From positions 1-42,335 of the forward strand of contig JAIRPD010000132.1 in the NCBI GenBank assembly GCA_031257195.1: DNA of 42,335 nt, in the 5' to 3' direction. This stretch comes from Treponema sp. Lineage in GTDB: Bacteria > Spirochaetota > Spirochaetia > Treponematales > Breznakiellaceae. Below the pieces are notes generated by a model, which saw only the letters and a list, made by a program, of their open reading frames with translations, did not search any database and had not been told where the DNA came from. A program made the position numbers and the translations under genes. Positions 33,556-42,335 of the stretch are shown in pieces (the stretch's first letter is position 1; each line of letters begins with the position of its first letter).

Positions 33556-33912
33556 ATGGACAAAACTGTTGTTGAGCGGATGAAACAGTCCCTCATGGAC
33601 CTTAAATCAGAGATCATCTCGAATCTGGTGGCAAGTAACGAGGATTTTAAGGAAATTGTGGAAGGGATGGATCCCAAGGATCTGGCCGATATCGCTTCCG
33701 ATGATATTGACCGGAAGATGATAGAGGCCTTGGGCTCCCAGGAGCTTAAGCGGCTTAAGCTTATCGACTCCGCCCTGACCAGGATAGAACAGGGGAAGTA
33801 CGGCTTGTGCGTAAAGTGCGGCAAGAAGATTCCCCTGGACCGGTTGGAGGCGATCCCTTACGCCCTGATGTGCATCGACTGCAAAACCGCCGATGAGCGG
33901 CGTAACCGGTAG
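33556..33912 (+). CDS. DksA/TraR-type zinc-finger regulator
   Basis: A 118-residue RNA polymerase secondary-channel protein. The N-terminal coiled coil has the tip motif D-x-x-D-x-A (Asp39, Asp42, Ala44 in MDPKDLADIA), the residues through which DksA acts on the active site with ppGpp. The C-terminal zinc finger has CVKCGKKI and CIDC. It is shorter than E. coli DksA (151). Likely to control rRNA and ribosomal protein promoters such as 8807-8835; that link is inferred. Monocistronic: divergent from def and convergent with the PHP gene (8 bases). Confidence 0.88.
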   Translation: MDKTVVERMKQSLMDLKSEIISNLVASNEDFKEIVEGMDPKDLADIASDDIDRKMIEALGSQELKRLKLIDSALTRIEQGKYGLCVKCGKKIPLDRLEAIPYALMCIDCKTADERRNR

Positions 33913-33920
33913 GGGCGCGG

Positions 33921-34811
33921 CTACAGCCTTTCCTCCCGCCAGGGGGATGCGCCGTCCTCCCGGCCCTGGAAAATCAACGCGGCGGTATACCCCGCCGCCA
34001 GCATATCTTCCCGGGCCTGGCCGTAGAAGCCCCCCAGGTGTTCCGGGGCATGGGCGTCGGCGTTGATGGTCAGGGGAATATCCCGTTCCCGGAGAAGGCG
34101 GAGCAGATCCCTGGAGGGGTAACATTCCGCGGTCCGGCCCCGGATAAGGCCGCCGGTATTCACCTCCACCACCGGGGGGCGGTCCGGGGTAGTCCGGCGG
34201 AGCCGCTCCGCCGCCGCGGCCATTTCGGCGAGACGGCGGGTATAACGGGGATCGCCGGGCGAAAAAAAGCCGAAGGGGCCGTTGTTTTTCTTTACCAGAT
34301 CCATGTGGGCCAGGATGTCGCAGCCCCCGGCGCGGATCATCGCGCCGTAGGCGTCGTAGTAGGCGTCGCAGAGGGCGGAGCCGTCGTTGTCAAAACGGTC
34401 CCGGAGGATGGGGAGGAACTTTTCCCCGGCGCAGTCAACTTCCACGGGTTCGCCGGTTTTGGGGGAAAGAACATAGTGGACCGCCCCGATCACATAATCC
34501 AGGGGCAGTTCCTGGATATCCCGGTCCGCGGGGCCGCAAAGGTCCTGGATATAGTCCACTTCCAGGCTCAAGAAGACCCGAAGCCGCCCTTTCCAGCGCC
34601 GGCGGGCGGCCAGCGCGCCGTTAAGGTACTCGTCCAGCCGTTCGCCGGGAAGGTGCCAGCCCGATTTAATGCCCGTCTTTTTGGCGATGGGGGCGTGGGA
34701 GCTGAAGCCGATGGATTCAAAGCCCCGGTCAAAGGCGGCCTGACACATGGTTTCCATATCGGCGGCGCCGTCGCAAAAGGTAGTGTGGGTATGGAGGCAG
34801 GAGAGGGTCAT
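33921..34811 (-). CDS. PHP-family histidinol-phosphatase-like protein
   Basis: A 296-residue PHP-domain metallophosphoesterase related to HisJ/HisK. Metal ligands are visible in CLHTHTTFCDG, SLEVDYIQD, IGAVHYV, ILAHMDLVKK, VEVNTGG and NADAHAPEHLGG. HisK removes phosphate from histidinol phosphate in histidine synthesis, but no his gene is in the window and the gene is instead coupled (ATGA overlap) to a histidine kinase, so another phosphoester substrate is possible. The end converges with the dksA-like gene. Confidence 0.85.
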   Translation of the reverse strand: MTLSCLHTHTTFCDGAADMETMCQAAFDRGFESIGFSSHAPIAKKTGIKSGWHLPGERLDEYLNGALAARRRWKGRLRVFLSLEVDYIQDLCGPADRDIQELPLDYVIGAVHYVLSPKTGEPVEVDCAGEKFLPILRDRFDNDGSALCDAYYDAYGAMIRAGGCDILAHMDLVKKNNGPFGFFSPGDPRYTRRLAEMAAAAERLRRTTPDRPPVVEVNTGGLIRGRTAECYPSRDLLRLLRERDIPLTINADAHAPEHLGGFYGQAREDMLAAGYTAALIFQGREDGASPWREERL

Positions 34812-36937
34812 GGGAGGATGTACTCTTCCGCGGCGGTTTTGAAGCGCCGGAAGGCTTCCATTACCGGGGGCAGGGCGGCGGCTATTTCTTCGCGATTCTG
34901 TTTTTTATAAGCCTTTTCCAGCCGGGCGGCGGCGGCGCCCAGGTCCATCCCCGACAGGGTCATGGCGCTGCCCTTGATCGTATGGGCGATCCGGTGGGCC
35001 TCTTCCCAGTTTTCCTCCCCCAGCAGCCCCGGCAGGGACTCGAGCTGTTCGGCGCTCCTCTGGAGAAAGCGGAAGAGGAGAGATTTGGCGCTTTCCTCGT
35101 TGTTCATAAAGGTATCCAGCAGGTCCTCTTTGCTAAAGATTACCGGGGGTTCCTTTCCCGCTGTTTTGCCGGCGGCCTCCACCGGGGGGGCTCCCAAAAG
35201 GGCGCTTTCCGCCGGGGCGGACGGAGGTTCCGGGACGGCTTCCGGGGCCGTCCCAAAAACGGCGCGGACGCCGCCGCCGAAAAACGCGCCGCCGGTTTTG
35301 CCGATCCATTTATGGTATACCGCCTCTATACCGGGTCTTTTAAAGGGCTTGAAAAGGATGTCGTCAAAACCCGCCTCCAGGCAGCGCTGCCGTTCATCGT
35401 CCAGGACGTTGGCGGTTAGGGCGACAATGGGCCGGCTAAAGCCCCGGCGGCGCAGTTCCCGGGCGGCCTCGTAACCGTTCATCCGGGGCATTTGTATGTC
35501 CATAAAGATCAGGTCCACCGGATGAGCCGCCGCCGCTTCCAGGGCCTCCAGTCCGTCATCGGCGGCAAAGGTGGTAATCCCCAGCTTGTTCATGATCATC
35601 ACAAAGAGCTGCTGGTTTACCGGATGGTCCTCCACGATGAGTACCCCGGCGTTTTCAACGGCCTTTACCCCGGCGTCTCCGCGGGCCGCCGGCTTTTCGG
35701 CGGCCTCTGGTTTGGCGGCCTCCACGCGAAGGGGAACGGTTTCCGGGGGGATGATAAAGCCCGGGGGCGGTTCCGTTTCTTCTTTTACGGGAATGGTAAA
35801 ACGGAAAATCGATCCCCCCCCCTCGTTGGGGAGCATCTCGATGGTTCCCCCCATAAGCTCCACCAGGTTCCGGGAGATAGCCAGCCCCAGGCCGGTACCA
35901 CCAAAGCGGCGGCTGTGGGAGGAATCGGCCTGCATAAAGGTAGTAAAGAGCCGTTCCCGGACATCCTCGGCCACCCCGATTCCCGTGTCCGCCACCGTCG
36001 CGGTTAGGCGGGGGTCTATAAAATCCGCCCCGGGACTAAGGCTCAGGGTAACGGTTATCTCCCCCTGGGGGGTAAATTTGACGGCGTTTTTGATCAGGTT
36101 GATCACTATCTGACGGAACCTGCCGGGGTCCCCCAGGACCCGCCGCCGGGCTTCCTGGTGGATGTCCACGATCAGGTTCAGGCCCTTTTCGCCGGCCTCC
36201 AGGGAAAGCATTTTCGCGATCTGTTCCACCGTTTCCCCGGGGAAAAAGGGGACCCTTTCCAGCTCCACCTTTCCCGCCTCGATCTTGGAATAGTCCAGAA
36301 TATCGTTGACCAGGGAAAGAAGCACCTCCGCGGAAAACTTTACCTGCTGGGCGTACCCGGCCTGTTCCCTGGTTAACGCGGTATCTTCCAGAAGTTCGGT
36401 CATGCCTATGATCGTTTGGATGGGGGTGCGGATCTCATGGCTCATGGTAGCCAGGAAACGGCTTTTGGCTTCCATGGCCTTTTCGGCGATCCGCATGTCT
36501 TCCTGGAGCCTTTCTTCCGCCTCTTTTTCCACCGTTTCGTCGCTGAGGATGAATCCTATAAAGGGTCCCCGGCCGGAAAGATCCACCCGGGGGTCGGCGC
36601 TCATTTTCCAGGCGTGGATCTTGAACCAGTGGACCTGGCTTTCCCTGTCGTGATAGGGGGCTTTAAAGTCCATCCGCACCGTTTCACCGTTGGCTATCCG
36701 GGAAAGGAGATTGGAAAAGCGCACCGCGTCATGGATGGGAAGGAAATCAAAGGAAGCGCCCAGCCGGGCGGTGTCGCTGCCAATGTCCATGGGATTTACC
36801 GAAAGGGACTGGATAAGCTCGTTAAAGCGGCCGTTGCTGGCCACCAGGACCCCGTTTTTGTCGGCTATCGCCATGGCGGTTCCGGCGTCGCGAAAAAAGC
36901 GGTAGTACGTGCTTTGAAGCGGCTGGAATTCCCCCAT
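34808..36937 (-). CDS. Soluble hybrid histidine kinase (PAS-HisKA-HATPase-REC-HPt)
   Basis: A 709-residue hybrid kinase without membrane segments, so it senses in the cytoplasm. Order: PAS-like domain (about 10-135), HisKA with FLATMSHEIRTPIQT (phosphohistidine His167), HATPase with N, G1 and G2 boxes (NLIKNAVKFTP, VADTGIGVAED, FGGTGLGLAISR), receiver (about 430-550; VLIVEDHPVNQQ, aspartate in LIFMDIQMPRMNG) and HPt (about 610-709; histidine in AHRIAHTIKGSAM). Long alanine-rich linkers flank the receiver. It lies two bases after the two-receiver regulator, its likely partner, and overlaps the PHP gene. Confidence 0.93.
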   Translation of the reverse strand: MGEFQPLQSTYYRFFRDAGTAMAIADKNGVLVASNGRFNELIQSLSVNPMDIGSDTARLGASFDFLPIHDAVRFSNLLSRIANGETVRMDFKAPYHDRESQVHWFKIHAWKMSADPRVDLSGRGPFIGFILSDETVEKEAEERLQEDMRIAEKAMEAKSRFLATMSHEIRTPIQTIIGMTELLEDTALTREQAGYAQQVKFSAEVLLSLVNDILDYSKIEAGKVELERVPFFPGETVEQIAKMLSLEAGEKGLNLIVDIHQEARRRVLGDPGRFRQIVINLIKNAVKFTPQGEITVTLSLSPGADFIDPRLTATVADTGIGVAEDVRERLFTTFMQADSSHSRRFGGTGLGLAISRNLVELMGGTIEMLPNEGGGSIFRFTIPVKEETEPPPGFIIPPETVPLRVEAAKPEAAEKPAARGDAGVKAVENAGVLIVEDHPVNQQLFVMIMNKLGITTFAADDGLEALEAAAAHPVDLIFMDIQMPRMNGYEAARELRRRGFSRPIVALTANVLDDERQRCLEAGFDDILFKPFKRPGIEAVYHKWIGKTGGAFFGGGVRAVFGTAPEAVPEPPSAPAESALLGAPPVEAAGKTAGKEPPVIFSKEDLLDTFMNNEESAKSLLFRFLQRSAEQLESLPGLLGEENWEEAHRIAHTIKGSAMTLSGMDLGAAAARLEKAYKKQNREEIAAALPPVMEAFRRFKTAAEEYILP

Positions 36938-36939
36938 GG

Positions 36940-38223
36940 CTAAAAGTTGATCCGCAGGATTTCAAGGGTTTTTTTAAAAATATCCGGCGGTTTTAGGGGC
37001 TTTACCAGGTAGCTCTTGATCCCCAGCTGGAAGGCCCGGATCACCGTTTCCCGCTGGTTTATCGATGAAAGGATCACCACCGGCGCGTGGATGTCCCGGT
37101 CCCGCAGTTCCCGAAGTACGGCGAAACCGTCCGCCCGGGGCATCATCAGGTCCAGAAAAATAAAATCGAAGGGGCCGCTGTTCAGGGCGGCGATAAATTC
37201 CGCCCCGTCGGGGAAGGCGCTGAGCTTGATGTTAAAGCTGCTAAAGGTGTTTTTGATAAGTTCTATAATAACCGCGTCGTCGTCCACCACGGCGATATGC
37301 ATTCCCCCCAGCGCCTCTTTGATGTCATCCATGGTGTACTTGGGTCCGCTCCTCGCTTCCCCGCCAAAGCGCAGTTCCACCACCCCCTCGTCGGTTTCTT
37401 TTGAGGCCAGGATCTTCGCCCCTATAAGGGCCGGGTCCTCCTCTTCCTTTCCATCCGCTTTGGAAAGCAGGCCGTCCAGGGCGGCGGGAAGGCTGCCCGC
37501 CACCTCAATGCCCTCGAATTCCCGCTGGCTTTTGATGAAGATCTTGATAAAGTCATCCTGGGCGAGGATCCGGATATTTCCCGGCTTGATCTTGGACGCC
37601 CTTAGGACAATGTTAAGGAGTTTCTGTAAGTTGGGAACGTGGGAGTGGCTGAGGGTAATGCCGCTGAACATGACGATGATCTTGGGGGACCGGATCTGGT
37701 ACAGTTCGCTCAGTTCCGTGATCTTGAAACTCAGGATATCCAGCTTATCCCGGTTAAGGCCCTCGGATATTTCAATAAAGATAATATCGTCGTTGACATG
37801 GACCTCCACGATCCCCGGGGTGTTGTCAATATCAAGGGTGATTCCCAGCATTTCCGAAATGGTGGCGAAAAGGATGTCTGTTTTGATGGGTTTGGTAAAG
37901 ACCTTTTTAACATTGTACTGCACCAGATCAAGGATCTTCTTTTGATCCAGCTGCTGGGCCACGATGATCACCGGAATCTGGGCGGTATTAAGGCTGGTCC
38001 TCTTCTGCTTCAGGACCTCCATACATCCCATCTGATGGCCCAGGTGGTAGTCCAGAATCAGCAGGTCCGGGCGGATGTTTTTAAGCTTAATGGTCCCTTC
38101 CAGGCTGTTGGTGGCTATGGTTACATCCACATCGTTATCGGTCAGCTTAAAGCGCAGATATTCCCGGAGAAGAGGCGTTTCATCAATAATCAAAACTTGA
38201 GTCACGGCCTTAGTATAGGACAT
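36940..38223 (-). CDS. Response regulator with receiver, STAS-like and receiver domains
   Basis: A 427-residue protein with two receivers and no DNA-binding domain. REC1 spans about 7-125 (phospho-acceptor in DLLILDYHLG, Asp58). A middle domain (about 137-260: VEVHVNDDIIFIEISEGLNR, then KIIVMFSGI) resembles a STAS or anti-anti-sigma fold. REC2 spans about 300-427 (IAVVDDDAVI, FIFLDLMMPRADGF, SYLVKPLKPP). It is two bases upstream of the hybrid kinase, so they should form a phosphorelay ending in protein-protein signalling. The ATG at 38223 is chosen over a TTG at 38241; neither has a clear ribosome binding site. Confidence 0.88.
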   Translation of the reverse strand: MSYTKAVTQVLIIDETPLLREYLRFKLTDNDVDVTIATNSLEGTIKLKNIRPDLLILDYHLGHQMGCMEVLKQKRTSLNTAQIPVIIVAQQLDQKKILDLVQYNVKKVFTKPIKTDILFATISEMLGITLDIDNTPGIVEVHVNDDIIFIEISEGLNRDKLDILSFKITELSELYQIRSPKIIVMFSGITLSHSHVPNLQKLLNIVLRASKIKPGNIRILAQDDFIKIFIKSQREFEGIEVAGSLPAALDGLLSKADGKEEEDPALIGAKILASKETDEGVVELRFGGEARSGPKYTMDDIKEALGGMHIAVVDDDAVIIELIKNTFSSFNIKLSAFPDGAEFIAALNSGPFDFIFLDLMMPRADGFAVLRELRDRDIHAPVVILSSINQRETVIRAFQLGIKSYLVKPLKPPDIFKKTLEILRINF

Positions 38224-38285
38224 ATCTAGCGGGTTATTCAATATTTTTTTATACTGTTCTTTGTGGAATTTTCCAGGAGGACATG

Positions 38286-38858
38286 ATGGGGAAAAAGGTA
38301 TTGGTTTTTTTGGCCCCCGGCTTTGAGGAAGTGGAGGCGGTAACCCCGGTGGATTTTCTTCGCCGGGCGGGGGTCGAGGTGGTTATCGCCGCCCTGGGGG
38401 AGGACCGGTCCGTTACGGGCTCCCACGGCGTTGCCCTTATGGCGGACACCACCCTGGGGGAACTGGAAACGGCGGCAAAACTCAAGGCCGCTCTGTGGGA
38501 CGGGGTTTTTGTCCCCGGCGGCATGCCCGGTTCGGCGAATCTGGCGGCCTGCGCGCCCCTGGGGGCTTTCTATCAGGAAATGGCCGCCGCCGGGAAGATC
38601 ACCGCCGCTATTTGCGCCGCCCCCGCGGTGTTTCTGGCCCCCCTGGGGCTTTTGGCGGGGAAACGGTTTACGTGTTATCCCGGCATGGAAAAGGGAATAC
38701 AGGGCGGCGCCTGGTCCGCCGATCCGGTGGTGGCCGACGGCCGCCTTATCACCAGCCGGGGGCCCGGCACCGCCGCCGCTTTCGCCCTGGCCCTGATCAA
38801 CGCCCTAGCCGGGCCGGAAAAGGCAAAGGAAATCGCCGCCGGAGCCCTGGTGGCCTAA
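38286..38858 (+). CDS. DJ-1/PfpI/ThiJ-family protein
   Basis: A 190-residue DJ-1 superfamily member (YajL-like): KKVLVFLAPGFEEVEAVTPV with the conserved acid, and the nucleophile cysteine in ITAAICAAPAVFL. The family includes chaperone-like or deglycase-type proteins and stress proteins; the exact activity is debated. The ATG at 38286 is five bases after AGGAGG (38275-38280); the ATG at 38283 is too close. The stop overlaps the stop of the convergent PfkB gene by four bases (CTAA). Confidence 0.9.
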   Translation: MGKKVLVFLAPGFEEVEAVTPVDFLRRAGVEVVIAALGEDRSVTGSHGVALMADTTLGELETAAKLKAALWDGVFVPGGMPGSANLAACAPLGAFYQEMAAAGKITAAICAAPAVFLAPLGLLAGKRFTCYPGMEKGIQGGAWSADPVVADGRLITSRGPGTAAAFALALINALAGPEKAKEIAAGALVA

Positions 38859-40051
38859 CCGGCCCGCGTAATAAGTTGATCCCCCGGCGGCGGGTCCGGG
38901 GTTTTCCCCGCGGTTCCGGGGCGCGCCAGGACCAGGGCGGCGGCGGCGTTTCCCGCTCTGCCGCAGGCTTCGGGGCCTTTCCCTCGCAGCAGGGCGGCGA
39001 GGAAACCCGCGGCAAAGGCGTCCCCCGCCCCGGTGCTTTCCGCCCCCGCCACGGGCGCGGCCGCCGCCCGGTGGATCACCCCGCCGGAAAAGACCGCCGC
39101 CCCCCGTTCGGCCAGCTTTACCACCGCCAGCAGGCCCCCGGCGTGGGCGCTCAGCTTCGTGAACAGCGTTTCCCAGCCGGCGGGGCGGCCTTTCCCTTCC
39201 GGGGTATCCCCGGCTCCGCCCGAATGGGCCGCCAGCGCTTCCGCCTCGTCCTCGTTTACAAAAAGGATAAAACTGACCCGCCTGATTAGTCCGTCCCCGT
39301 CCTTTGGGGCCGCCGGGGTTTTCGGGGCCGCCGCGCCGGCGCACCAGCCCAGTATTTCCCCCGCATGGCCGGCGGCGATATCCGCCGTTCCCGGATCAAA
39401 AGCCAGGCGCAGTCCGCCCCGGCCGGCCAGATCAAAACAGCGCCGGATCAGGGCCCGCCGGTCCATCAAAAAACCCTCGAACATGAGGACCCCGGGACCG
39501 GCGGCGTCCGGCCCGGAGGACAGCGCCGGATCCGGCAGGTCCTCCGGCCCCAGGTCCAGCGCCGCCCCGGGGGAGGCCGCGATACGCCATTCCCCGGCGG
39601 CGGGGATGCCCTTCCGGGGAGCGCCGGGAACGCCGCCGCCGCTTAACTTGATAAACAGGCCGGTACCTTGCCGGGACTCGCCGAGCCGGGTTTGTACCCC
39701 CGCTTTGGAAAGCTCCTCCTTGAAGAAGGCCCCCAGGGAATCGGGACCCACGCGTCCGGCAAAGACCGTTTGTACCCCCAGCCCCGCGGCGATTTTGGCG
39801 GTATTGGCGGCGCCCCCGCCGGAGGAGTACACGGCGGCGGCCGCGTTTTCCGGGGACCGCAGCGCCGCCAGGATCGCCCCGGCGGTTTCGGGGCTTACGT
39901 GCCGCACGGGATGATCCAGGCCGAAACGCGCGCAAAGGCCCCCCAGGGTTTCCGGGGAGACCTCCGCGAACAGGTCTACCATGGCGTTACCCACACAGAA
40001 CAAACGGTATCCGCGGGGCTCCGCGAGGCCGTCCACGGCGTTCCGCCTCAC
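38855..40051 (-). CDS. PfkB-family sugar/nucleoside kinase
   Basis: A 398-residue ribokinase-like enzyme. Seen: [14 protein letters not shown], the glycine pair in [18 protein letters not shown] (substrate side), [11 protein letters not shown], and the C-terminal signature [20 protein letters not shown] with the catalytic aspartate. Substrate cannot be assigned; adenosine- and ribo/fructokinases share these motifs. It is longer than usual (about 310-330) because of Ala/Gly/Pro-rich loops, and its DNA is the most GC-rich in the window. GTG start overlapping the ackA stop (GTGA), so translation is coupled to acetate kinase. Confidence 0.88.
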   Translation of the reverse strand: MRRNAVDGLAEPRGYRLFCVGNAMVDLFAEVSPETLGGLCARFGLDHPVRHVSPETAGAILAALRSPENAAAAVYSSGGGAANTAKIAAGLGVQTVFAGRVGPDSLGAFFKEELSKAGVQTRLGESRQGTGLFIKLSGGGVPGAPRKGIPAAGEWRIAASPGAALDLGPEDLPDPALSSGPDAAGPGVLMFEGFLMDRRALIRRCFDLAGRGGLRLAFDPGTADIAAGHAGEILGWCAGAAAPKTPAAPKDGDGLIRRVSFILFVNEDEAEALAAHSGGAGDTPEGKGRPAGWETLFTKLSAHAGGLLAVVKLAERGAAVFSGGVIHRAAAAPVAGAESTGAGDAFAAGFLAALLRGKGPEACGRAGNAAAALVLARPGTAGKTPDPPPGDQLITRAG

Positions 40052-41382
40052 CCTGGGACGGCGATAATCTCTTTCAGTTCCGGGTGTTTTTCCAGCTCGC
40101 CCTTAAGGCTTTCCGCCCGGCCCTTGTTTACATAGTCCTTGCTTTGGAAGGAATAGGTAAAATGGGTATGCACATCGTAGGTTCCCGCCATCAGGGCCCG
40201 GGCGTCCTCGGTCATTACCAGTTCCTCGTCGGTGGGAATAACGTAGATAGGAATCTTCGACCCGTCCTTACTGATGATCGTCTCCGTATTCCGGGTGTGG
40301 GACATCCCGTTCTTCCTGGGATCATAGACGATGCCGCTTTCCTCCAGGCCGGCAAGGATCTTTTCCCGCATAAAGAAGGCGAATTCCCCCACCCCCGCGG
40401 TAAAGACCAGGGCGTCTACCCGGCCTAGCGCCGCCTGGTACGCGCCAATGTACTTTTTAACCCGGTAGGCTTCCATATCCTGGGCCAAAAGGGCCATCTT
40501 GTCCCCCTCCAGCTTGGCCTTTTGAATATCCCGGCGGTCGGGTTTTCCGCAGATTCCCAGGAGGCCGCTCTTTTTATTGAGGGCGCTTTCAATTTCCGCG
40601 GCGCTCATCCCCGTTTTCCGCATCACATAAAAAGCCAGGGCGGGATCCGCGTCGCCGGAACGGGTTCCCATGATCAGCCCCTCCAGGGGAGTGATGCCCA
40701 TGGACGTGTCAAATGAAAGGCCGTTCTTTACGGCGTTGATGGAAGAGCCGTTCCCCAGGTGGCAGATAATCAGGTTTGTCTGGAAGGGGTCTTTACCCAG
40801 CAAAACCGCGGCCCTCTTGGCGGTGTAGAGAAAGCTGGTACCATGAAAGCCATAACGGCGGACCGAGTATTTTTCGTACCATTCGTAAGGTACGGCGTAA
40901 AGGTACGATTCGGGGGGCATAGTCTGATGCCAGGCGGTATCCATGACGGCGCAATGAGGCACGTTGGGCAGCACCTTTTGGGCCGCCTGAACCCCAAGCA
41001 TCTGGGGGGGGACATGCAGGGGCGCCAGGTCCCCTATTTTGTTAAAAGCCTCCAGGGCGGCGTCGTCCACAATAACGCTTTTGGTGAATTTATCGCCCCC
41101 ATGGGCAACCCGGTGCCCCACGGCCCCGATCACGGACATATCGGAAATACAGCCCCTTTCCTTGTCCGTTAAGGTCTTGATGATCAGATCCACCGCGTCC
41201 ACATGGGTGGGGCAGTCGTGGTTAATGGTGATCTCTTCCCGGCCCTTGACCTTGTGGTTGATAAAAGAACCGCCAATAGTTACCTTTTCCACGATTCCCA
41301 CGGCCAGCACATCCCTGGCCTCCCAATCGTAGACCTGGTACTTGGCGGAGGAAGATCCGCAGTTTAACGTTAGAATTACCAT
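40048..41382 (-). CDS. ackA: Acetate kinase
   Basis: Interconverts acetyl phosphate plus ADP and acetate plus ATP, the energy-yielding step of acetate fermentation. The 444 residues carry [55 protein letters not shown] and [11 protein letters not shown], covering the known catalytic Asn, Arg, Asp and His residues. In the GFHGTS motif the usual following histidine is phenylalanine ([11 protein letters not shown]). No pta is present. AGAGG lies seven bases before the ATG. TATAGT (41421-41416, minus) is a possible -10. Confidence 0.95.
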   Translation of the reverse strand: MVILTLNCGSSSAKYQVYDWEARDVLAVGIVEKVTIGGSFINHKVKGREEITINHDCPTHVDAVDLIIKTLTDKERGCISDMSVIGAVGHRVAHGGDKFTKSVIVDDAALEAFNKIGDLAPLHVPPQMLGVQAAQKVLPNVPHCAVMDTAWHQTMPPESYLYAVPYEWYEKYSVRRYGFHGTSFLYTAKRAAVLLGKDPFQTNLIICHLGNGSSINAVKNGLSFDTSMGITPLEGLIMGTRSGDADPALAFYVMRKTGMSAAEIESALNKKSGLLGICGKPDRRDIQKAKLEGDKMALLAQDMEAYRVKKYIGAYQAALGRVDALVFTAGVGEFAFFMREKILAGLEESGIVYDPRKNGMSHTRNTETIISKDGSKIPIYVIPTDEELVMTEDARALMAGTYDVHTHFTYSFQSKDYVNKGRAESLKGELEKHPELKEIIAVPG

Positions 41383-41480
41383 ACTAAACCTCTGTTTTCC
41401 ATGAAATGCGCCGATACTATAACACCGGCATACGACTATAGCACAAAAAAAAAATTTATGCTATCATTACACCCGCGTGA

Positions 41481-41510
41481 TTGTTAAGTCAATAAAACTA
41501 AGTTTAAAAT
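41481..41510 (+). promoter_or_regulatory. Possible promoter elements before the hemerythrin gene
   Basis: TTGTTA (41481-41486) and TAAAAT (41505-41510) with an 18-base spacer. The expected +1 would fall inside the GGAGG at 41516-41520, so real use is doubtful. An A-tract (41444-41454) lies upstream in the ackA-hemerythrin gap. Confidence 0.25.
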
Positions 41511-41526
41511 AGCATGGAGGATGAGC

Positions 41527-42069
41527 ATGGTTGTCAATGCCGCGGCGGGAAAGGGAAACACTTCCAGCAATGATGTGGTGCTTTGGAAAAATTCGTATTC
41601 AGTTGGCATTCCGCTGGTAGACGCTCAACATAAGGAACTGATCAATTTAACCAACAAGCTTTACCGGAGCTGCATGAAGGGCCGGGAACATTCTAAAGAG
41701 GTCTTTATGGGAGTTATCCGGGGGGCCGTGGAATATGTGGGCTACCATTTTTCCACGGAGGAGAAGATCATGGAGCGGGTAAACTACCCCGGTTTTACCG
41801 CCCACAAAAAGGAACATACCGATTTTGTCCGGGAAGTGCTTAGGGCGGTGGACGATCTTAACAAGGATACCACCTACAATCCCCTGGCCTTTGTTCACTA
41901 CCTCAAGGACTGGATTTTGACCCATATCGCCGTGTCGGATACCGCCATGGGCCAGTACCTTTTGAACCTCAAGCGGCAGGGATCCCTGCAAACCATGACC
42001 ATGAAGGTGAAACAGGTTACCCAGACCGGCGAATCCGGCGAGGGGCAAAAGCGCCTGGTACTCCAGTAG
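41527..42069 (+). CDS. Bacteriohemerythrin
   Basis: A 180-residue single-domain hemerythrin with a di-iron O2-binding four-helix bundle. All seven ligands are visible: His in DAQHKEL, His and Glu in YHFSTEEKI, two His in HKKEH, and His and Asp in HIAVSD. The last 30 residues are a polar extension. In an anaerobe it may bind, deliver or sense oxygen. ATG at 41527 is six bases after GGAGG; the ATG at 41521 abuts it. Divergent from ackA. Confidence 0.93.
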   Translation: MVVNAAAGKGNTSSNDVVLWKNSYSVGIPLVDAQHKELINLTNKLYRSCMKGREHSKEVFMGVIRGAVEYVGYHFSTEEKIMERVNYPGFTAHKKEHTDFVREVLRAVDDLNKDTTYNPLAFVHYLKDWILTHIAVSDTAMGQYLLNLKRQGSLQTMTMKVKQVTQTGESGEGQKRLVLQ

Positions 42070-42091
42070 CGGCCCCTGGCAAAACCGCGAT

Positions 42092-42109
42092 GGCGGATTC
42101 GCGTCCGCC
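42092..42109 (+). terminator. Weak hairpin after the hemerythrin gene
   Basis: GGCGGA-TTCGCG-TCCGCC forms a perfect six-base stem 23 bases after the stop. There is no T-tract, so an intrinsic terminator is uncertain. Confidence 0.3.
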
Positions 42110-42133
42110 CGCCGCCGGTTCCCGCCGGTCCGC

Positions 42134-42163
42134 TTGACACCGTTCCCCGCGATCGATTACTAT
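42134..42163 (+). promoter_or_regulatory. Promoter near the window end
   Basis: Consensus TTGACA (42134-42139), 18 bases, TACTAT (42158-42163). An ATG at 42173 opens a frame that runs to the window end without a stop, but its sequence (RRFPRYTRPWSFRQSR) is unrecognisable and it ends in the G run, so I do not call a gene. The 266 bases after the hemerythrin gene hold nothing else I can name. Confidence 0.4.
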
Positions 42164-42297
42164 AACCTGTCTATGAATAGGGTGGCGTTCACCAGCGCAG
42201 ACTTCTTCGCCCGCCGGTTCCCGCGTTATACGCGCCCCTGGAGTTTCCGTCAAAGCCGGACAGTCCCCAGCGCCCTACCCGCGTGGGCGCGGGGAGT

Positions 42298-42335
<38 letters not shown>

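Noticed and set aside
33438-33824. N-terminal extension of def, running opposite the dksA-like gene
   Set aside because: Family start, motif spacing and the upstream -10 support the ATG at 33437; the extension is a readthrough of an open frame.

Overview
The window looks like chromosome of a GC-rich spirochaete of the Treponema lineage. EF-Tu carries treponeme-like signatures (for example the [15 protein letters not shown] stretch and a GSAF motif), tuf lies directly in front of the S10 ribosomal operon as I recall from other spirochaetes, and there is a fused AroD-AroE and a CAD-type CarB. The assignment rests on recalled family sequences, not on a search. The window ends in a run of 38 G, which looks like a contig end. 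I see no rRNA, tRNA, CRISPR array, transposase or phage gene.

Layout. (1) 1-1613: a protein kinase cut by the window edge, a 63-residue protein, and a divergent small XRE regulator. (2) 1701-5933 (+): CarB and a class IV aminotransferase. (3) 5934-6165: three hairpins between convergent genes. (4) 6166-8716 (-): a pentose phosphate operon made of two-subunit transketolase, a small secreted protein and RpiB. (5) 8807-25135 (+): a 16 kb translation supercluster, rpsL-rpsG-tuf-S10-spc-alpha, with secY, rpoA and a terminal orphan zinc ribbon; fusA, adk, map and infA are absent. (6) 25160-33437 (-): def, fmt, a PASTA protein, a secreted protein, aroDE, an XRE-cupin regulator, an acyl-CoA ligase and citrate synthase, all closely spaced. 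(7) 33556-38223: a DksA-like protein (+), then (-) a two-receiver response regulator, a soluble hybrid histidine kinase and a PHP phosphatase. (8) 38286-42335: a DJ-1/PfpI protein (+), acetate kinase plus a GC-rich PfkB kinase (-), a bacteriohemerythrin (+), and a promoter-like end.

Functionally this is core growth machinery (ribosome, RNA polymerase alpha, EF-Tu, Sec translocon, initiator Met-tRNA formylation and deformylation) next to fermentative carbon metabolism (transketolase, RpiB, acetate kinase, citrate synthase), pyrimidine/arginine and aromatic precursors, and signalling. The DksA-like factor and the DIRECT promoter and leader structures in front of the ribosomal genes suggest growth-rate control.

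No clearly new multi-gene system stands out. The observations most worth a second look are the promoters that place the predicted +1 at the start codon (936-1613 and def), the stacks of consecutive hairpins (6069-6151, 9802-9889), mutually exclusive hairpins inside the S10 operon, the CAD-type CarB, the orphan zinc ribbon after rplQ, and the receiver-STAS-like-receiver protein.
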